Source: Rheinheimera sp. (GTDB lineage: Bacteria; Pseudomonadota; Gammaproteobacteria; Enterobacterales; Alteromonadaceae). From it: a stretch of 32,450 nt of DNA. Numbering within the stretch: position 1 is the first letter of the stretch; each line of letters opens with the position of its first letter. Position numbers and translations under genes: made by a program. Under the pieces are notes generated by a model. That model ran no database searches and was not told the DNA's origin. It saw only the letters and a list, made by a program, of their open reading frames with translations. Location: positions 1 through 32,450 of the forward strand of contig NZ_JAVBXS010000103.1 in assembly GCF_030824435.1 (NCBI RefSeq). The letters run 5' to 3'. Below, piece after piece: positions 6,651 through 14,312 of this stretch.

Positions 6651-7505
6651 ATGACTAAAAAAGTAATAGCCTGTATTGACTCATCCCCTTACGCAGAAGC
6701 CGTATGTGATTATGCAACTTGGGCTGCCAAACGCCTTAATGTGACTATGTCGGTGCTGCATGTATTGAGCAAAGCACAACAACAGGATACAAGCGATTTA
6801 AGCGGTAGTATCGGGCTTGGCGCACAGGAAGCCTTGATGGAAAAGCTGGCTCAACTGGATGCGGAGCGCGGTAAACTGGCGTTAGAGCGAGGCCGAATAA
6901 TGCTCGACGCCGCTCGTGCTCGAGCAGCATCCGCAGGGTTTGAACAGGTTGAAGAGCGCTTACGTCATGGTGACTTTGTAGAAACTGCGGTAGAGCTTGA
7001 AGAAGAAACCCGTTTACTGGTGATGGGAAAACGCGGAGCAAGTAGCGCCGACGCGCATGGCCGACTGGGTTTACAGGTTGAACCTTTGATCCGGAACGTT
7101 CATAAACCAGTGCTATTGACCCAACAGAAGTACAAGGAACCTCAGCGAGTAATGCTGGCTTATGATGGTAGCGCGACAGCCTTAAAAGGCTTAGAAATGC
7201 TTGCCGGAAGTCCTTTAGTCAAAGGTTTGCCTGTGCATTTGGTGATGGCAGGCGCTGATGTAGATGCGACCAGAATACAGATGGAACAAGCGGCTAGTAT
7301 TCTGCGCAAGGCTGGCTTTAGCACAACAGTCGCTATTGTCGCGGGTGAACCTGAAACGGTGCTGCATCAGTATCAGCAACAACACGATATTGATTTGATG
7401 GTGATGGGCGCATACGGCCATTCCCGTATCCGGCAATTTATTGTCGGCAGCACCACAACGGCGATGTTAAGCCATGCCAAGTGTTCATTATTGATCCTGC
7501 GTTAA
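6651..7505 (+). CDS. Tandem-domain universal stress protein (UspA superfamily)
   Basis: A cytoplasmic nucleotide-binding stress protein of 284 residues with two Usp domains. The first (about 1-158) opens KKVIACIDSSPYAEAV and has a degenerate ATP loop (MGKRGASSADAHGRLG). The second (about 164-284) opens RVMLAYDGSATALKGLEML and carries the full G-x2-G-x9-G-S motif in GAYGHSRIRQFIVGSTTTAM, so this half should bind ATP. This one-dead, one-active arrangement is common in tandem Usp proteins. GGGAG precedes ATG 6651 and the SulP stop lies 14 bases upstream, so it is co-transcribed and may regulate or protect the transporter. A rho-independent terminator closes the operon at 7512-7535. Confidence 0.92.
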   Translation: MTKKVIACIDSSPYAEAVCDYATWAAKRLNVTMSVLHVLSKAQQQDTSDLSGSIGLGAQEALMEKLAQLDAERGKLALERGRIMLDAARARAASAGFEQVEERLRHGDFVETAVELEEETRLLVMGKRGASSADAHGRLGLQVEPLIRNVHKPVLLTQQKYKEPQRVMLAYDGSATALKGLEMLAGSPLVKGLPVHLVMAGADVDATRIQMEQAASILRKAGFSTTVAIVAGEPETVLHQYQQQHDIDLMVMGAYGHSRIRQFIVGSTTTAMLSHAKCSLLILR

Positions 7506-7511
7506 CACCTC

Positions 7512-7535
7512 AAGGGCCAGACAACTGGCCCTTTC
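7512..7535 (+). terminator. Rho-independent terminator after SulP-Usp operon
   Basis: AAGGGCCAG and CTGGCCCTT form a 9-base stem with loop ACAA, followed by a short TTTC tract. It lies just after the Usp stop and separates that operon from the Nudix gene. Confidence 0.8.
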
Positions 7536-7581
7536 AACATCACTATGAAGCGAAAATTTTGAATTTTCAGTGGAGACAACC

Positions 7582-8112
7582 ATGCGGTTACTGCATTCAT
7601 TGAAACACATTACGCCAACCCCTGAACATCGGCTAGGTGAGCGAGTGGCTACACGTGCCATTGTGCTAAGAGGCTCGGATATTTTAGTGTTATATACCAA
7701 AAGGTACGATGACTACAGTTTACCTGGCGGAGGCGTAGAGAAAGGTGAAGATCTGGAGTCTGCTCTGGTGCGGGAGCTTATCGAAGAAACTGGCGCAAAA
7801 AATGTAAAGATCGTGGCGCCTTTTGGACTTTTTGAAGAGTTTCGCCCTTGGTATAAAGACAATATAGATGTTCTCAGAATGCTGTCGTACTGCTACGTTT
7901 GTGAGATTGCGTCAGAGCTTGGGCAACCCAATTTCGAGCACTACGAAATACAAAATGGCATGCAGGTGTGCTGGCTTAATATTCATGGAGCCATACGCCA
8001 TAATGAACGCATACTGCAAACAAAGCCTGAACACATGGGGCTGTCTATCGTGCGGGAAACATATTTACTTCGGATGATCGCTGGCCAATTTAAAATTACA
8101 GATCTGTTTTAG
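7582..8112 (+). CDS. Nudix hydrolase
   Basis: Nudix enzymes cleave nucleoside diphosphates linked to another group X and release phosphate or a mononucleotide. The full box G-x5-E-x7-R-E-U-x-E-E-x-G-U is visible as GGVEKGEDLESALVRELIEE followed by TGA, so the magnesium-binding glutamates are intact. ATG 7582, with GGAG about six bases upstream, gives 176 residues. The GTG at 7570 is part of that ribosome-binding site and less likely to be the start. Before the box, VLYTKRYDDYSLPGG is the usual substrate strand. The substrate is unknown: oxidised nucleotides, NDP-sugars and ADP-ribose are all possible. It stands alone between a terminator and the convergent integrase genes, and by position may be late cargo of the island. 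Confidence 0.92.
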   Translation: MRLLHSLKHITPTPEHRLGERVATRAIVLRGSDILVLYTKRYDDYSLPGGGVEKGEDLESALVRELIEETGAKNVKIVAPFGLFEEFRPWYKDNIDVLRMLSYCYVCEIASELGQPNFEHYEIQNGMQVCWLNIHGAIRHNERILQTKPEHMGLSIVRETYLLRMIAGQFKITDLF

Positions 8113-8136
8113 CATTTTGGAACTGTACTAACTAAC

Positions 8137-9387
8137 CTAAACAAATTTCCGCTCATCAAAGTTTTTCGCAAGCCACCCATAATCCCTGATATTGCGCTCT
8201 TTAGCCTTTTTGCTAACTTCGCGTCGTTTCAATGAGTCTGGCTCTTTTTGCTCATAGGCAACACCGCTAAACTCTTGCCGGAACATTGACGGCAACAGGT
8301 GACTGTAGTTGCGGTCAATCATCTCAATGCTGGTGCCACATTGCTTGGCTAATGCCGCGATGTCGCCTTTGTTTTTAAGGTTCCACGTGATGTAGGAGTG
8401 GCGTAATGAGTACAGCGTTCGTTCGCCATACGAGTCATTTTTCAGTTTCAGTTCTTTGAGTATGTCTGAGAATTTTCGACTCAAGCTTTTTGGTTCAGAT
8501 CCGTCAGCTAGCCTGAAAACATAGTCTTCGGCTTGCCTGTTAGGGAAGCGAGCAACAAGGTCTGCTAAATTGGCAACAAAGTCACTTCGTACAACAACTT
8601 GTCTGGTTCCGGTATAAAGTGTTGTCTTTCCCTTAGTAACAGCAACAGTGATTTCTGGTACTCCATCCACCAACTTAAAACTGATATCCTTCCACCGCAC
8701 ATTTTCCACTTCTGTACCTGGGCGCATACCTGTGGCTACCACAAAGTCGATATAGTCATATAGGAGTTCAAGTAGCATTCGGCTGGTTTTGTTCTTGGTG
8801 TTCGCCATATCATCCAAGATGTAGTGGGAAATTTTTTTATATTCTTCAAAACTAAAAGATGAGCGGCGTTCTTGCCGTTTGCCTTGGGTATCAAACTCTG
8901 GAATATCGTACTTGGTGATTTGGCCTTGTCGCAAAGCTTTATCGTAAACTTTACTTAGTACTGCATTGTGATTTTGAATCGATGACTTAGATAGCTCTTT
9001 GCCAAACTTTGTTGTACGCCAAGCTGAAAAACTATCCATATCAGCTTGGGTGATTTTACTGATACGTTTATCAGCAAAATATGCGAGGTGATAGTTTTTC
9101 AGGATGCCAATGTATATTTGGTTGTTTTTAACCGATTTGCCAATTGCTATATCAGCTTCGAGGTCTTTGATCACTAAATTGGCGATTTCGGAAAACTTTT
9201 GCCCACCGTCTTTTCGGCTAAAGTACTCGGCCAATGCTTTCTTTTTTGCGGCTTCTAAGTCTGATTCGCCAGTGGAGAAGGTGATATGCTCTTTGCCAGC
9301 CTTAAATCGGGCATACCACCTCGAGGAGTTTTTCTGGGTGAAAATGTAGAGGCCGTCAATAATGACTATTTTCTGCAGATCGCCCAC
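8137..9387 (-). CDS. Tyrosine recombinase/integrase, second of a tandem pair
   Basis: Site-specific recombinase of the phage/island type, about 416 residues. It has an N-terminal arm-binding part (1-70), a SAM-like core-binding domain (about 75-160) and a catalytic domain. Counting from the upstream TTG, Arg223 is in ATGMRPGTE, Lys254 in TKGKTTLYTG, Arg330 in LYSLRHSYITW and nucleophile Tyr362 in RNYSH. As in its partner, the first catalytic His is Tyr and the second lies in a CGTS motif, a variation common in this subfamily. AAGGAG sits six bases before GTG 9387 and only three before TTG 9390, so GTG is preferred. It starts about 13 bases after the stop of the upstream integrase, so the two are one operon. 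The gene is complete. Confidence 0.92.
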   Translation of the reverse strand: MGDLQKIVIIDGLYIFTQKNSSRWYARFKAGKEHITFSTGESDLEAAKKKALAEYFSRKDGGQKFSEIANLVIKDLEADIAIGKSVKNNQIYIGILKNYHLAYFADKRISKITQADMDSFSAWRTTKFGKELSKSSIQNHNAVLSKVYDKALRQGQITKYDIPEFDTQGKRQERRSSFSFEEYKKISHYILDDMANTKNKTSRMLLELLYDYIDFVVATGMRPGTEVENVRWKDISFKLVDGVPEITVAVTKGKTTLYTGTRQVVVRSDFVANLADLVARFPNRQAEDYVFRLADGSEPKSLSRKFSDILKELKLKNDSYGERTLYSLRHSYITWNLKNKGDIAALAKQCGTSIEMIDRNYSHLLPSMFRQEFSGVAYEQKEPDSLKRREVSKKAKERNIRDYGWLAKNFDERKFV

Positions 9388-9400
9388 CAACTACTCCTTA

Positions 9401-10678
9401 TTAAATGAATCCTCGCAGCTTGTAGTTTTGTGCCCAGCGATCAACCTGATGGTGCAACAGCTCGTCATACTCCACCTCTGAAAACTGTTTATTCACCAGC
9501 TTCTTGGTTTCGAGCGCCACACCTGAGAGTTCACGGCCAAACATTCTGGGAATGACATGGCTGTAATGCTGCTCAATCATCTGGATACCCGTACCACATT
9601 GACGGGCTATCACATCTATACTGACATTCTGAGCCATTAGCTCCCAAGTAATATAGCTGTGACGTAATGAATATAAACTTCTTTCCCCCTGTTGGGAATT
9701 CTTTAGTTGAGTTAATTCAAGGGCTTTATCGAAATGGCGCGGCATTTCTTTTACTGAAGATCCGTCTGCTAGCCTGAATAAACGATCATCCTTATGCCTG
9801 TTAGGAAAGCGGTGGCTTAGGCGTTGTAGCACCTTTACTATGGCCTCTTTGCAGACGATCTCTCGCGTACCAGTGTACTTGGTGGTTTTACCCTTACGCA
9901 CTGTCACATAGAAACGGCAGCGCTCTGCATCCCGTTCTATGTGCATGTCTGCCCATGTAAGGTTATCCATTTCAGAACCTGGCCTCATGCCAGTGAGGAT
10001 AGCGAAGTCCATATAGTCCAGCAGAAGTTCCCGTATTTGCTGGGATTTTCCCTTGCGGCCTTCATGCATCATTTCTTCGACCTTTTCTCTGACCTTGATG
10101 TATTCATCAATGTTAAAGGCTGCTCTTCGCTGACCACCAGCGCCATTGTTCTCCAGTGTTGGCACTTGGCTAACCAGCATCCATTTCTTTTTCACGGCAT
10201 AGTCAAACACCATTTGCAGCGCTGAGTTATGGTTTTGAATTGTGGATTTAGCAGGGATACGGCCAAGCTGCGCAACACGCCACTGGTCAAACGCAGTAAG
10301 TTGGTCGTCATCAATTCTTGTGACATGGGTATTGGCAAAAAATGGGATATGGTATTTGCGAAGGGCACCAATATAATCGTCGTAGATCACTTTGCCAGTG
10401 CCAGCCAACAAAGCTTGCTGCATTTGCTGAATCACTCTGTCCGCAACGTATGAGAACCTTTTGGTTTCTACCACGAAGTTATTGGTCTCGTAGCGAATCT
10501 CGTACTCGATATAAATACGATGGGCCTTGGCTATAGCCTCCTTTAGGTCACGGGTTTTGGTGGTGCGGGAAAAGTGGTTTTTATTGATATTGAGGCGGGC
10601 GATCCAGTTGTAACAATTACTTTGTTTATATATCTGCAAAGTTGGTGTAAGCTGATGTTTCTCAAGGACTTTTGACAT
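9401..10678 (-). CDS. Tyrosine recombinase/integrase next to the tRNA-Leu att site
   Basis: 425 residues, paralogous to the next gene over its whole length. Catalytic residues are Arg232 (ILTGMRPGSE), Lys in RKGKTTKYTG, Arg339 (LYSLRHSYITW) and Tyr372 (EQHYSH). The first box-II His is Tyr336 and the later His position reads CGTG. GGAG seven bases before the ATG at 10678 supports the start. The gene reads away from the tRNA-Leu fragment that begins about 110 bases upstream, which is the standard layout for an island integrase and its own att site, so this is the likelier enzyme for insertion. It is not an integron integrase: I see no sign of the extra IntI helix, though alignment would decide. 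Its promoter must lie in 10679-10790. Confidence 0.93.
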   Translation of the reverse strand: MSKVLEKHQLTPTLQIYKQSNCYNWIARLNINKNHFSRTTKTRDLKEAIAKAHRIYIEYEIRYETNNFVVETKRFSYVADRVIQQMQQALLAGTGKVIYDDYIGALRKYHIPFFANTHVTRIDDDQLTAFDQWRVAQLGRIPAKSTIQNHNSALQMVFDYAVKKKWMLVSQVPTLENNGAGGQRRAAFNIDEYIKVREKVEEMMHEGRKGKSQQIRELLLDYMDFAILTGMRPGSEMDNLTWADMHIERDAERCRFYVTVRKGKTTKYTGTREIVCKEAIVKVLQRLSHRFPNRHKDDRLFRLADGSSVKEMPRHFDKALELTQLKNSQQGERSLYSLRHSYITWELMAQNVSIDVIARQCGTGIQMIEQHYSHVIPRMFGRELSGVALETKKLVNKQFSEVEYDELLHHQVDRWAQNYKLRGFI

Positions 10679-10787
10679 GGTTAAACTCCGAGTGTTACCC
10701 TCTCATTTTGTAAAGGAATGAGAAAGGCAACAAAAAAATGTTAGGTAAGCTATTGAATTGATAGCAAATCCAACATACTCGAAGTTC
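10679..10787. promoter_or_regulatory. Integrase promoter and recombinase-binding region
   Basis: This 109-base gap between the integrase start and the tRNA fragment holds a hairpin, TCTCATT (10701-10707) with AATGAGA (10717-10723), and an AT-rich partial dyad, TATTGAATTGATA, near 10751. The reverse-strand integrase promoter and integrase or excisionase sites are expected here. No individual box is certain. Confidence 0.4.
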
Positions 10788-10843
10788 ATTCAAAATCCGC
10801 CGCTGGAAACAGCGTGTCGGTTCGAGTCCGACCCCAGGCACCA
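10788..10843 (+). other. 3' fragment of tRNA-Leu(CAA): attachment site (attR) of the island
   Basis: In order there are an anticodon loop TTCAAAA with anticodon CAA (10791-10793), a variable arm CGCTG-GAAA-CAGCG (10801-10814), a T arm GTCGG-TTCGAGT-CCGAC (10816-10832), an acceptor strand CCCAGGC and ACCA ending at 10843. The long variable arm shows a leucine class II tRNA. The bases 5' of the loop do not form the D arm, acceptor or anticodon stem, so the gene is not functional. Identity starting in the anticodon loop is typical of integrase crossover in tRNA genes, and leuX-type genes are frequent targets. Confidence 0.88.
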
Positions 10844-10962
10844 AATTTTGTATTTAATATTCCCAACAATGAGACCAAGCCCCTGAAAATGCGGTTTTGT
10901 TACTTGGTCATATGTCCCTGCTTTATGTCATGCTGCCAAAATACAATAAACAAGAGCATGTC

Positions 10963-12468
10963 ATGACCAAAAAAACCATCAGGCACCGCTTGTTGCCGGC
11001 ATTATTCAGTTTGCAGCTTGTTGCCTGCAGCAATGTTGTTCACCCCCCTTTGGCAGACAAGCCCCAGGCTGGTCCCGCTTCAGCTTTGTCAGGCGTAACC
11101 TTAGTGATTCACAATGTTCGTCTGGTGGATGTCGAAAAAGCTGAGCTTATCGAGCATCAGCTGGTGCTGCTTGCGGGTGAGCAGATCCTTGCCATAGTGC
11201 CGGAACGTCAACTGTCTCTTTACAGCGAACTGCCACAACTGGATGGCCGTGGCCATTATCTGACCCCCGCTTTGTGGGATATGCATGTGCATTTTGAAGG
11301 CAGAACACTGGAGCAAGACAATGCGTTATTACTGCCACTCTATCTGGCATATGGCATTACCGCAGTGCGCGAGGCGGCCAGTAATCTGGCACCTGTGGTG
11401 TTGCGCTGGCGTGATGAAATTGCAGCGGGCCGGCTGCTCGGCCCACGTATTTTTACTGCAGGTCAGAAATTTGAAGGTATCAATTCATTATGGGACGGTG
11501 ATCTGGAAGTAGGCAGCCAGGCAGAAATGCTTGCAGGTATGGACCAACTGCAGGCGCAAAAAGTCGACTTTATAAAAATTACCGAAAACACCATGCAGCC
11601 TGAGCTCTATCTCAGCACAGTACGGGAAGCGCAAAAACGCGGCCTGCAGGTGTCAGCTCATGTGCCTTATGCTTTGAGCATTGACGAACTGGCCAGTGCC
11701 GGATTAAGCAGTATTGAACACGCTTCTTACCTGTTACGACTGGGTTTTGCCGACGAAGCAGCCGTTGCTGCAAAAGTCAGAGCAGGTCAACTCAGCCCAG
11801 CGGCTGCCGCTGTACATTATCAACAAGGTTTTAATCAGCAACAGGCACTCAAAGGTTACGCCAGACTTGCCAAAGCCGGTGTTGCGGTAACGCCGACGCT
11901 GATTGGCGGTCAACAACTGGCCATGTTGCACCACACCGATCACAGCCATGATGTGTTTTTAACCTATCTCACCAAAGACTTTATCAGCAATTATCAATGG
12001 CGGATTGATCGTATGGCCGGTGAAACACCGGCCCAACAGCTTACCAGACAACAAAAAGAACAATTGATAGCGTCCCAGCTACCGTTGTTGCAACAAGCAG
12101 GTGTAACTTTATTGGCCGGCAGTGATTCGGCGGCGCTGAATACCTATGTTTATCCTGCACAAGCTTTACACGATGAACTGCTGTTGTGGCAGCAGGCTGG
12201 GATGCAAAGTGCAGATATTCTGCGTGCTGCAACGATAAATGGCGCACGTTTTATGGGACAAGGGCAATATTATGGTTCGGTCGCTGCAGGTAAAAAGGCA
12301 GATTTACTGTTACTCAGTGCCAACCCTTTGCAGGATATAGCAGCAACCCGCCGCCTTGATTCGTTGATTTATAAAGGAAAAGTGTATGACAGGGCGGCGC
12401 TTGATCAGCTGTTGCAGCGGGCTGCTATGCAAAAACAGTCGCTTGACCTGCACAGGCAACAAAAATAA
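10963..12468 (+). CDS. Amidohydrolase-superfamily lipoprotein (imidazolonepropionase/prolidase-like)
   Basis: A metal-dependent hydrolase anchored in the envelope. ATG 10963, with AAGAG upstream, gives 501 residues with a lipoprotein signal ending LQLVAC (Cys22). TTG or ATG codons further upstream would spoil the signal peptide. All metal ligands of the superfamily are present: His108 and His110 (WDMHVHFEG), the carboxylated-lysine candidate Lys205 (FIKITE), His233 (SAHVPY), His253 (IEHASY) and Asp388 (AGSDSAA). The C-terminal GKKADLLLLSANPLQDI segment belongs to the composite beta domain. The substrate may be a peptide, dipeptide or cyclic amide. Related periplasmic enzymes are often annotated as imidazolonepropionase-like or Xaa-Pro dipeptidase-like, and I cannot choose. 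It is the first chromosomal gene after the island junction. Confidence 0.9.
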   Translation: MTKKTIRHRLLPALFSLQLVACSNVVHPPLADKPQAGPASALSGVTLVIHNVRLVDVEKAELIEHQLVLLAGEQILAIVPERQLSLYSELPQLDGRGHYLTPALWDMHVHFEGRTLEQDNALLLPLYLAYGITAVREAASNLAPVVLRWRDEIAAGRLLGPRIFTAGQKFEGINSLWDGDLEVGSQAEMLAGMDQLQAQKVDFIKITENTMQPELYLSTVREAQKRGLQVSAHVPYALSIDELASAGLSSIEHASYLLRLGFADEAAVAAKVRAGQLSPAAAAVHYQQGFNQQQALKGYARLAKAGVAVTPTLIGGQQLAMLHHTDHSHDVFLTYLTKDFISNYQWRIDRMAGETPAQQLTRQQKEQLIASQLPLLQQAGVTLLAGSDSAALNTYVYPAQALHDELLLWQQAGMQSADILRAATINGARFMGQGQYYGSVAAGKKADLLLLSANPLQDIAATRRLDSLIYKGKVYDRAALDQLLQRAAMQKQSLDLHRQQK

Positions 12469-12633
12469 CGCACCAAGGCTGACAGTACAAAAGAAGCGGT
12501 GTTGATATAGCCAGCACCCTCATCACCACTGTTTCGTTGTTGCCACCACAAGAGGCTGCAGGCATATTTAGCTGATGCCCTCCGTCAGGCCATACTGCAC
12601 CACAGCATGGCCATTTTGCTGTTGAGTTTTTTG

Positions 12634-13554
12634 ATGCGTATTTTTTATCTTATGTTCTTGTTATACAGCACTGCTGGCTACTGCTCCGAAAATATGAGCG
12701 ATCATGAAAGCTTCTGCGCGCAGAACAAAAGCATCAGCTGTGAACTGCATTTACAACAACAACTGGCAGCAGCAACACCTTATTCGGCCCCCTGGTACAA
12801 AATCACTGCTTACCAGCTGGATTATTTATTTGATCATCACAAATTTACTGAGCTGCAGCACCGCATAGAACCTTTATTAAACAAAGAGCGACTGCCGCAA
12901 AGCTTTGCGGTGCAGCTGTATTTTTATTACGCCAAGGTACTGAATCAACAGAAAAAACATGATGAGGCCTTATTGTATGCCAATAAAGCCATGGCAGGCC
13001 TGGAACAGATTTATCAGATGTTCGGCGAGCCTTTTCGCTTACTGGAACTTGCCAACCTGCAACATCAGCTGGGGGCAAACGACAAAGCCAGAGAGATTTT
13101 AACTTACACAGAACAACGTTTTGCCAAAAGCAAAGATCCGTTATTCAGATTTGAATTAAATTCCAATAAAGCTTTATTAAGCCACGCTGCCGGCGAATTG
13201 GCAAAAGCAGCGTCGGAGCGACAACTGGCGCTAAAGGCAGCACTTGAGCTTGGCCATAACGGCAAAATTATTGTCGCTTATGGTAATTTTGCCCGCACAG
13301 TGCAGCTGCTTGGCCAGCTTGAGCTGGCGCGTGACAACTATCTCGCATCTTTGCCTTACTTGCAGACAGAAAATAATCTTATCCTCACCGCGATACATAA
13401 ACTGCGGCTAGCCGAAATTTTTTCGCAGCTACAGGATTATCCACAAGCGCAGCATTATCTTATTCAGGTTAATCAACTGAAGCTGTCTGACGGCCATCTG
13501 CAGTTATACCAACAGCTGGCCAATCAGCCGCAATTGCAGGCACTGCCAGAATAA
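12634..13554 (+). CDS. Exported TPR-repeat protein
   Basis: A predicted periplasmic or secreted helical-repeat protein. From ATG 12634 the N-terminus, MRIFYLMFLLYSTAGYCSEN, makes a short signal peptide, and GAG eight bases upstream supports this start. ATG 12607 is in frame but would add nine hydrophobic residues before the charged one. The 306-residue product is a series of tetratricopeptide-like helix pairs (for example YYAKVLNQQKKHDEALLYANKAM, LELANLQHQLGANDKAREIL and IVAYGNFARTVQLLGQLELA), with the usual small residue and Ala/Gly pattern. Two Cys near the mature N-terminus (in ESFCAQNKSISCEL) might form a disulfide. Its partner is unknown. A link to the amidohydrolase upstream (165-base gap) is not supported by any operon signal. 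Confidence 0.78.
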   Translation: MRIFYLMFLLYSTAGYCSENMSDHESFCAQNKSISCELHLQQQLAAATPYSAPWYKITAYQLDYLFDHHKFTELQHRIEPLLNKERLPQSFAVQLYFYYAKVLNQQKKHDEALLYANKAMAGLEQIYQMFGEPFRLLELANLQHQLGANDKAREILTYTEQRFAKSKDPLFRFELNSNKALLSHAAGELAKAASERQLALKAALELGHNGKIIVAYGNFARTVQLLGQLELARDNYLASLPYLQTENNLILTAIHKLRLAEIFSQLQDYPQAQHYLIQVNQLKLSDGHLQLYQQLANQPQLQALPE

Positions 13555-13622
13555 CGGCCACAGGGCTTGTCCTGCGCGATGCAGCCAGCGACAATAACTG
13601 CTTTTTTATCAGGCGGATAAAT

Positions 13623-14078
13623 ATGGACTTTGATGATGCACAAGACTGGGCCTGGTGTGACAGTCAACTGACAGCAATAGAAACTTACGTCAAACAACAA
13701 CAATTGCCGCATGGCATTATTTGCGACAGTCCTGAATGGTTTGCTGCGCCTTATGTGGCACTTTGGGCGGTGGAAGATGCAGCTGACCCGGGTTATGTTG
13801 GTTTTTGGATTCTGGCCGGCGATAGCAGCGGTAGCCAGCCTCAGCCGGTGCCTTTTGACCATCTACCGGCCACAGATATCACCGAACCCAGAGACGCCAT
13901 GGCTGCTTTTGCAAAAAAATGGGCACAACTGGCTGCAGCTGCTGCCAAAGGACAAACCTGGCAAGGCCCCCCGCTGCTGAATGGTGAAGTGACACAACAA
14001 GCCAAACAACTGGCCCGGCAGGCACAGTTACTGCAACTCTGGGCCAGCGACGACGAGTTGTGGGAACAGGACGAATAA
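13623..14078 (+). CDS. DUF4826-like cytoplasmic protein
   Basis: A 151-residue acidic protein. The pattern WCDSQLTAIETYVKQQQLPHG, then PEWFAAPYVALWAVE, GYVGFWILAGD and EPRDAMAAFAKKWAQ matches what I recall of DUF4826 proteins (WC..., PYVAIWAIES, GWWVISGDLPTDYI, PR). Function is unknown in that family, which is widespread in Shewanella- and Alteromonas-type bacteria. The ATG follows AGGCGGA by five to six bases, giving a firm start. There is no signal or membrane segment. The gene stands alone, 68 bases after the TPR gene on the same strand, and a short dyad at 14100-14122 follows its stop. Confidence 0.75.
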   Translation: MDFDDAQDWAWCDSQLTAIETYVKQQQLPHGIICDSPEWFAAPYVALWAVEDAADPGYVGFWILAGDSSGSQPQPVPFDHLPATDITEPRDAMAAFAKKWAQLAAAAAKGQTWQGPPLLNGEVTQQAKQLARQAQLLQLWASDDELWEQDE

Positions 14079-14099
14079 CAGTTTGTTCAACGCAGCTGA

Positions 14100-14122
14100 T
14101 GACAATACCGGCGTTATTGTCA
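14100..14122 (+). terminator. Dyad after the DUF4826-like gene, possible terminator
   Basis: TGACAATA and TATTGTCA pair perfectly over 8 bases around a 7-base loop, 22 bases after the stop. There is no T-run, so it may be factor-dependent or an operator instead. The following ~190 bases to the next gene show no other signal apart from its ribosome-binding site. Confidence 0.45.
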
Positions 14123-14312
14123 GAGTAAATTTACAGCGTGATAAATTTGCAGCGCCAAACCCAGTTCCAGCTGCGGGAACACAAACAACAACAGAAAATC
14201 ACGACAAACTGACTTCAAAGCAGGCAAGGCGACGGTTCCCGGTCTAAAATTCTCCACAAGTGGCTGAATGCTGTCACTGAGGGACCAGGCCTCAAGACAA
14301 AGGAGTGTTGCA

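Larger units (their letters stand above)
1..10843. mobile_element. Genomic island integrated at tRNA-Leu(CAA), right part
   Basis: The right boundary is seen directly. A 3' fragment of a tRNA-Leu(CAA) gene ends at 10843, and two tyrosine integrase genes lie immediately inside it. Between the window start and that point the genes are accessory: SOS polymerase, SRAP protein, an integron-type cassette, SulP/Usp and Nudix. Codon use there appears more AT-rich than in the genes to the right, judged by eye only. Known tRNA-targeting islands leave an intact tRNA at one end and a 3' copy at the other, so the intact gene should lie to the left, outside this window. The left boundary, total size and any transfer genes cannot be seen. 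The island could also be two nested insertions, since there are two integrases. Confidence 0.75.

Noticed and set aside
8137-10678. Either integrase as an integron integrase (IntI)
   Set aside because: Length (about 420 residues), motifs and location beside a tRNA fragment fit island integrases. No IntI-specific insertion was recognised.
10788-10843. Functional tRNA gene
   Set aside because: The 5' acceptor strand, D arm and 5' anticodon stem are missing upstream.
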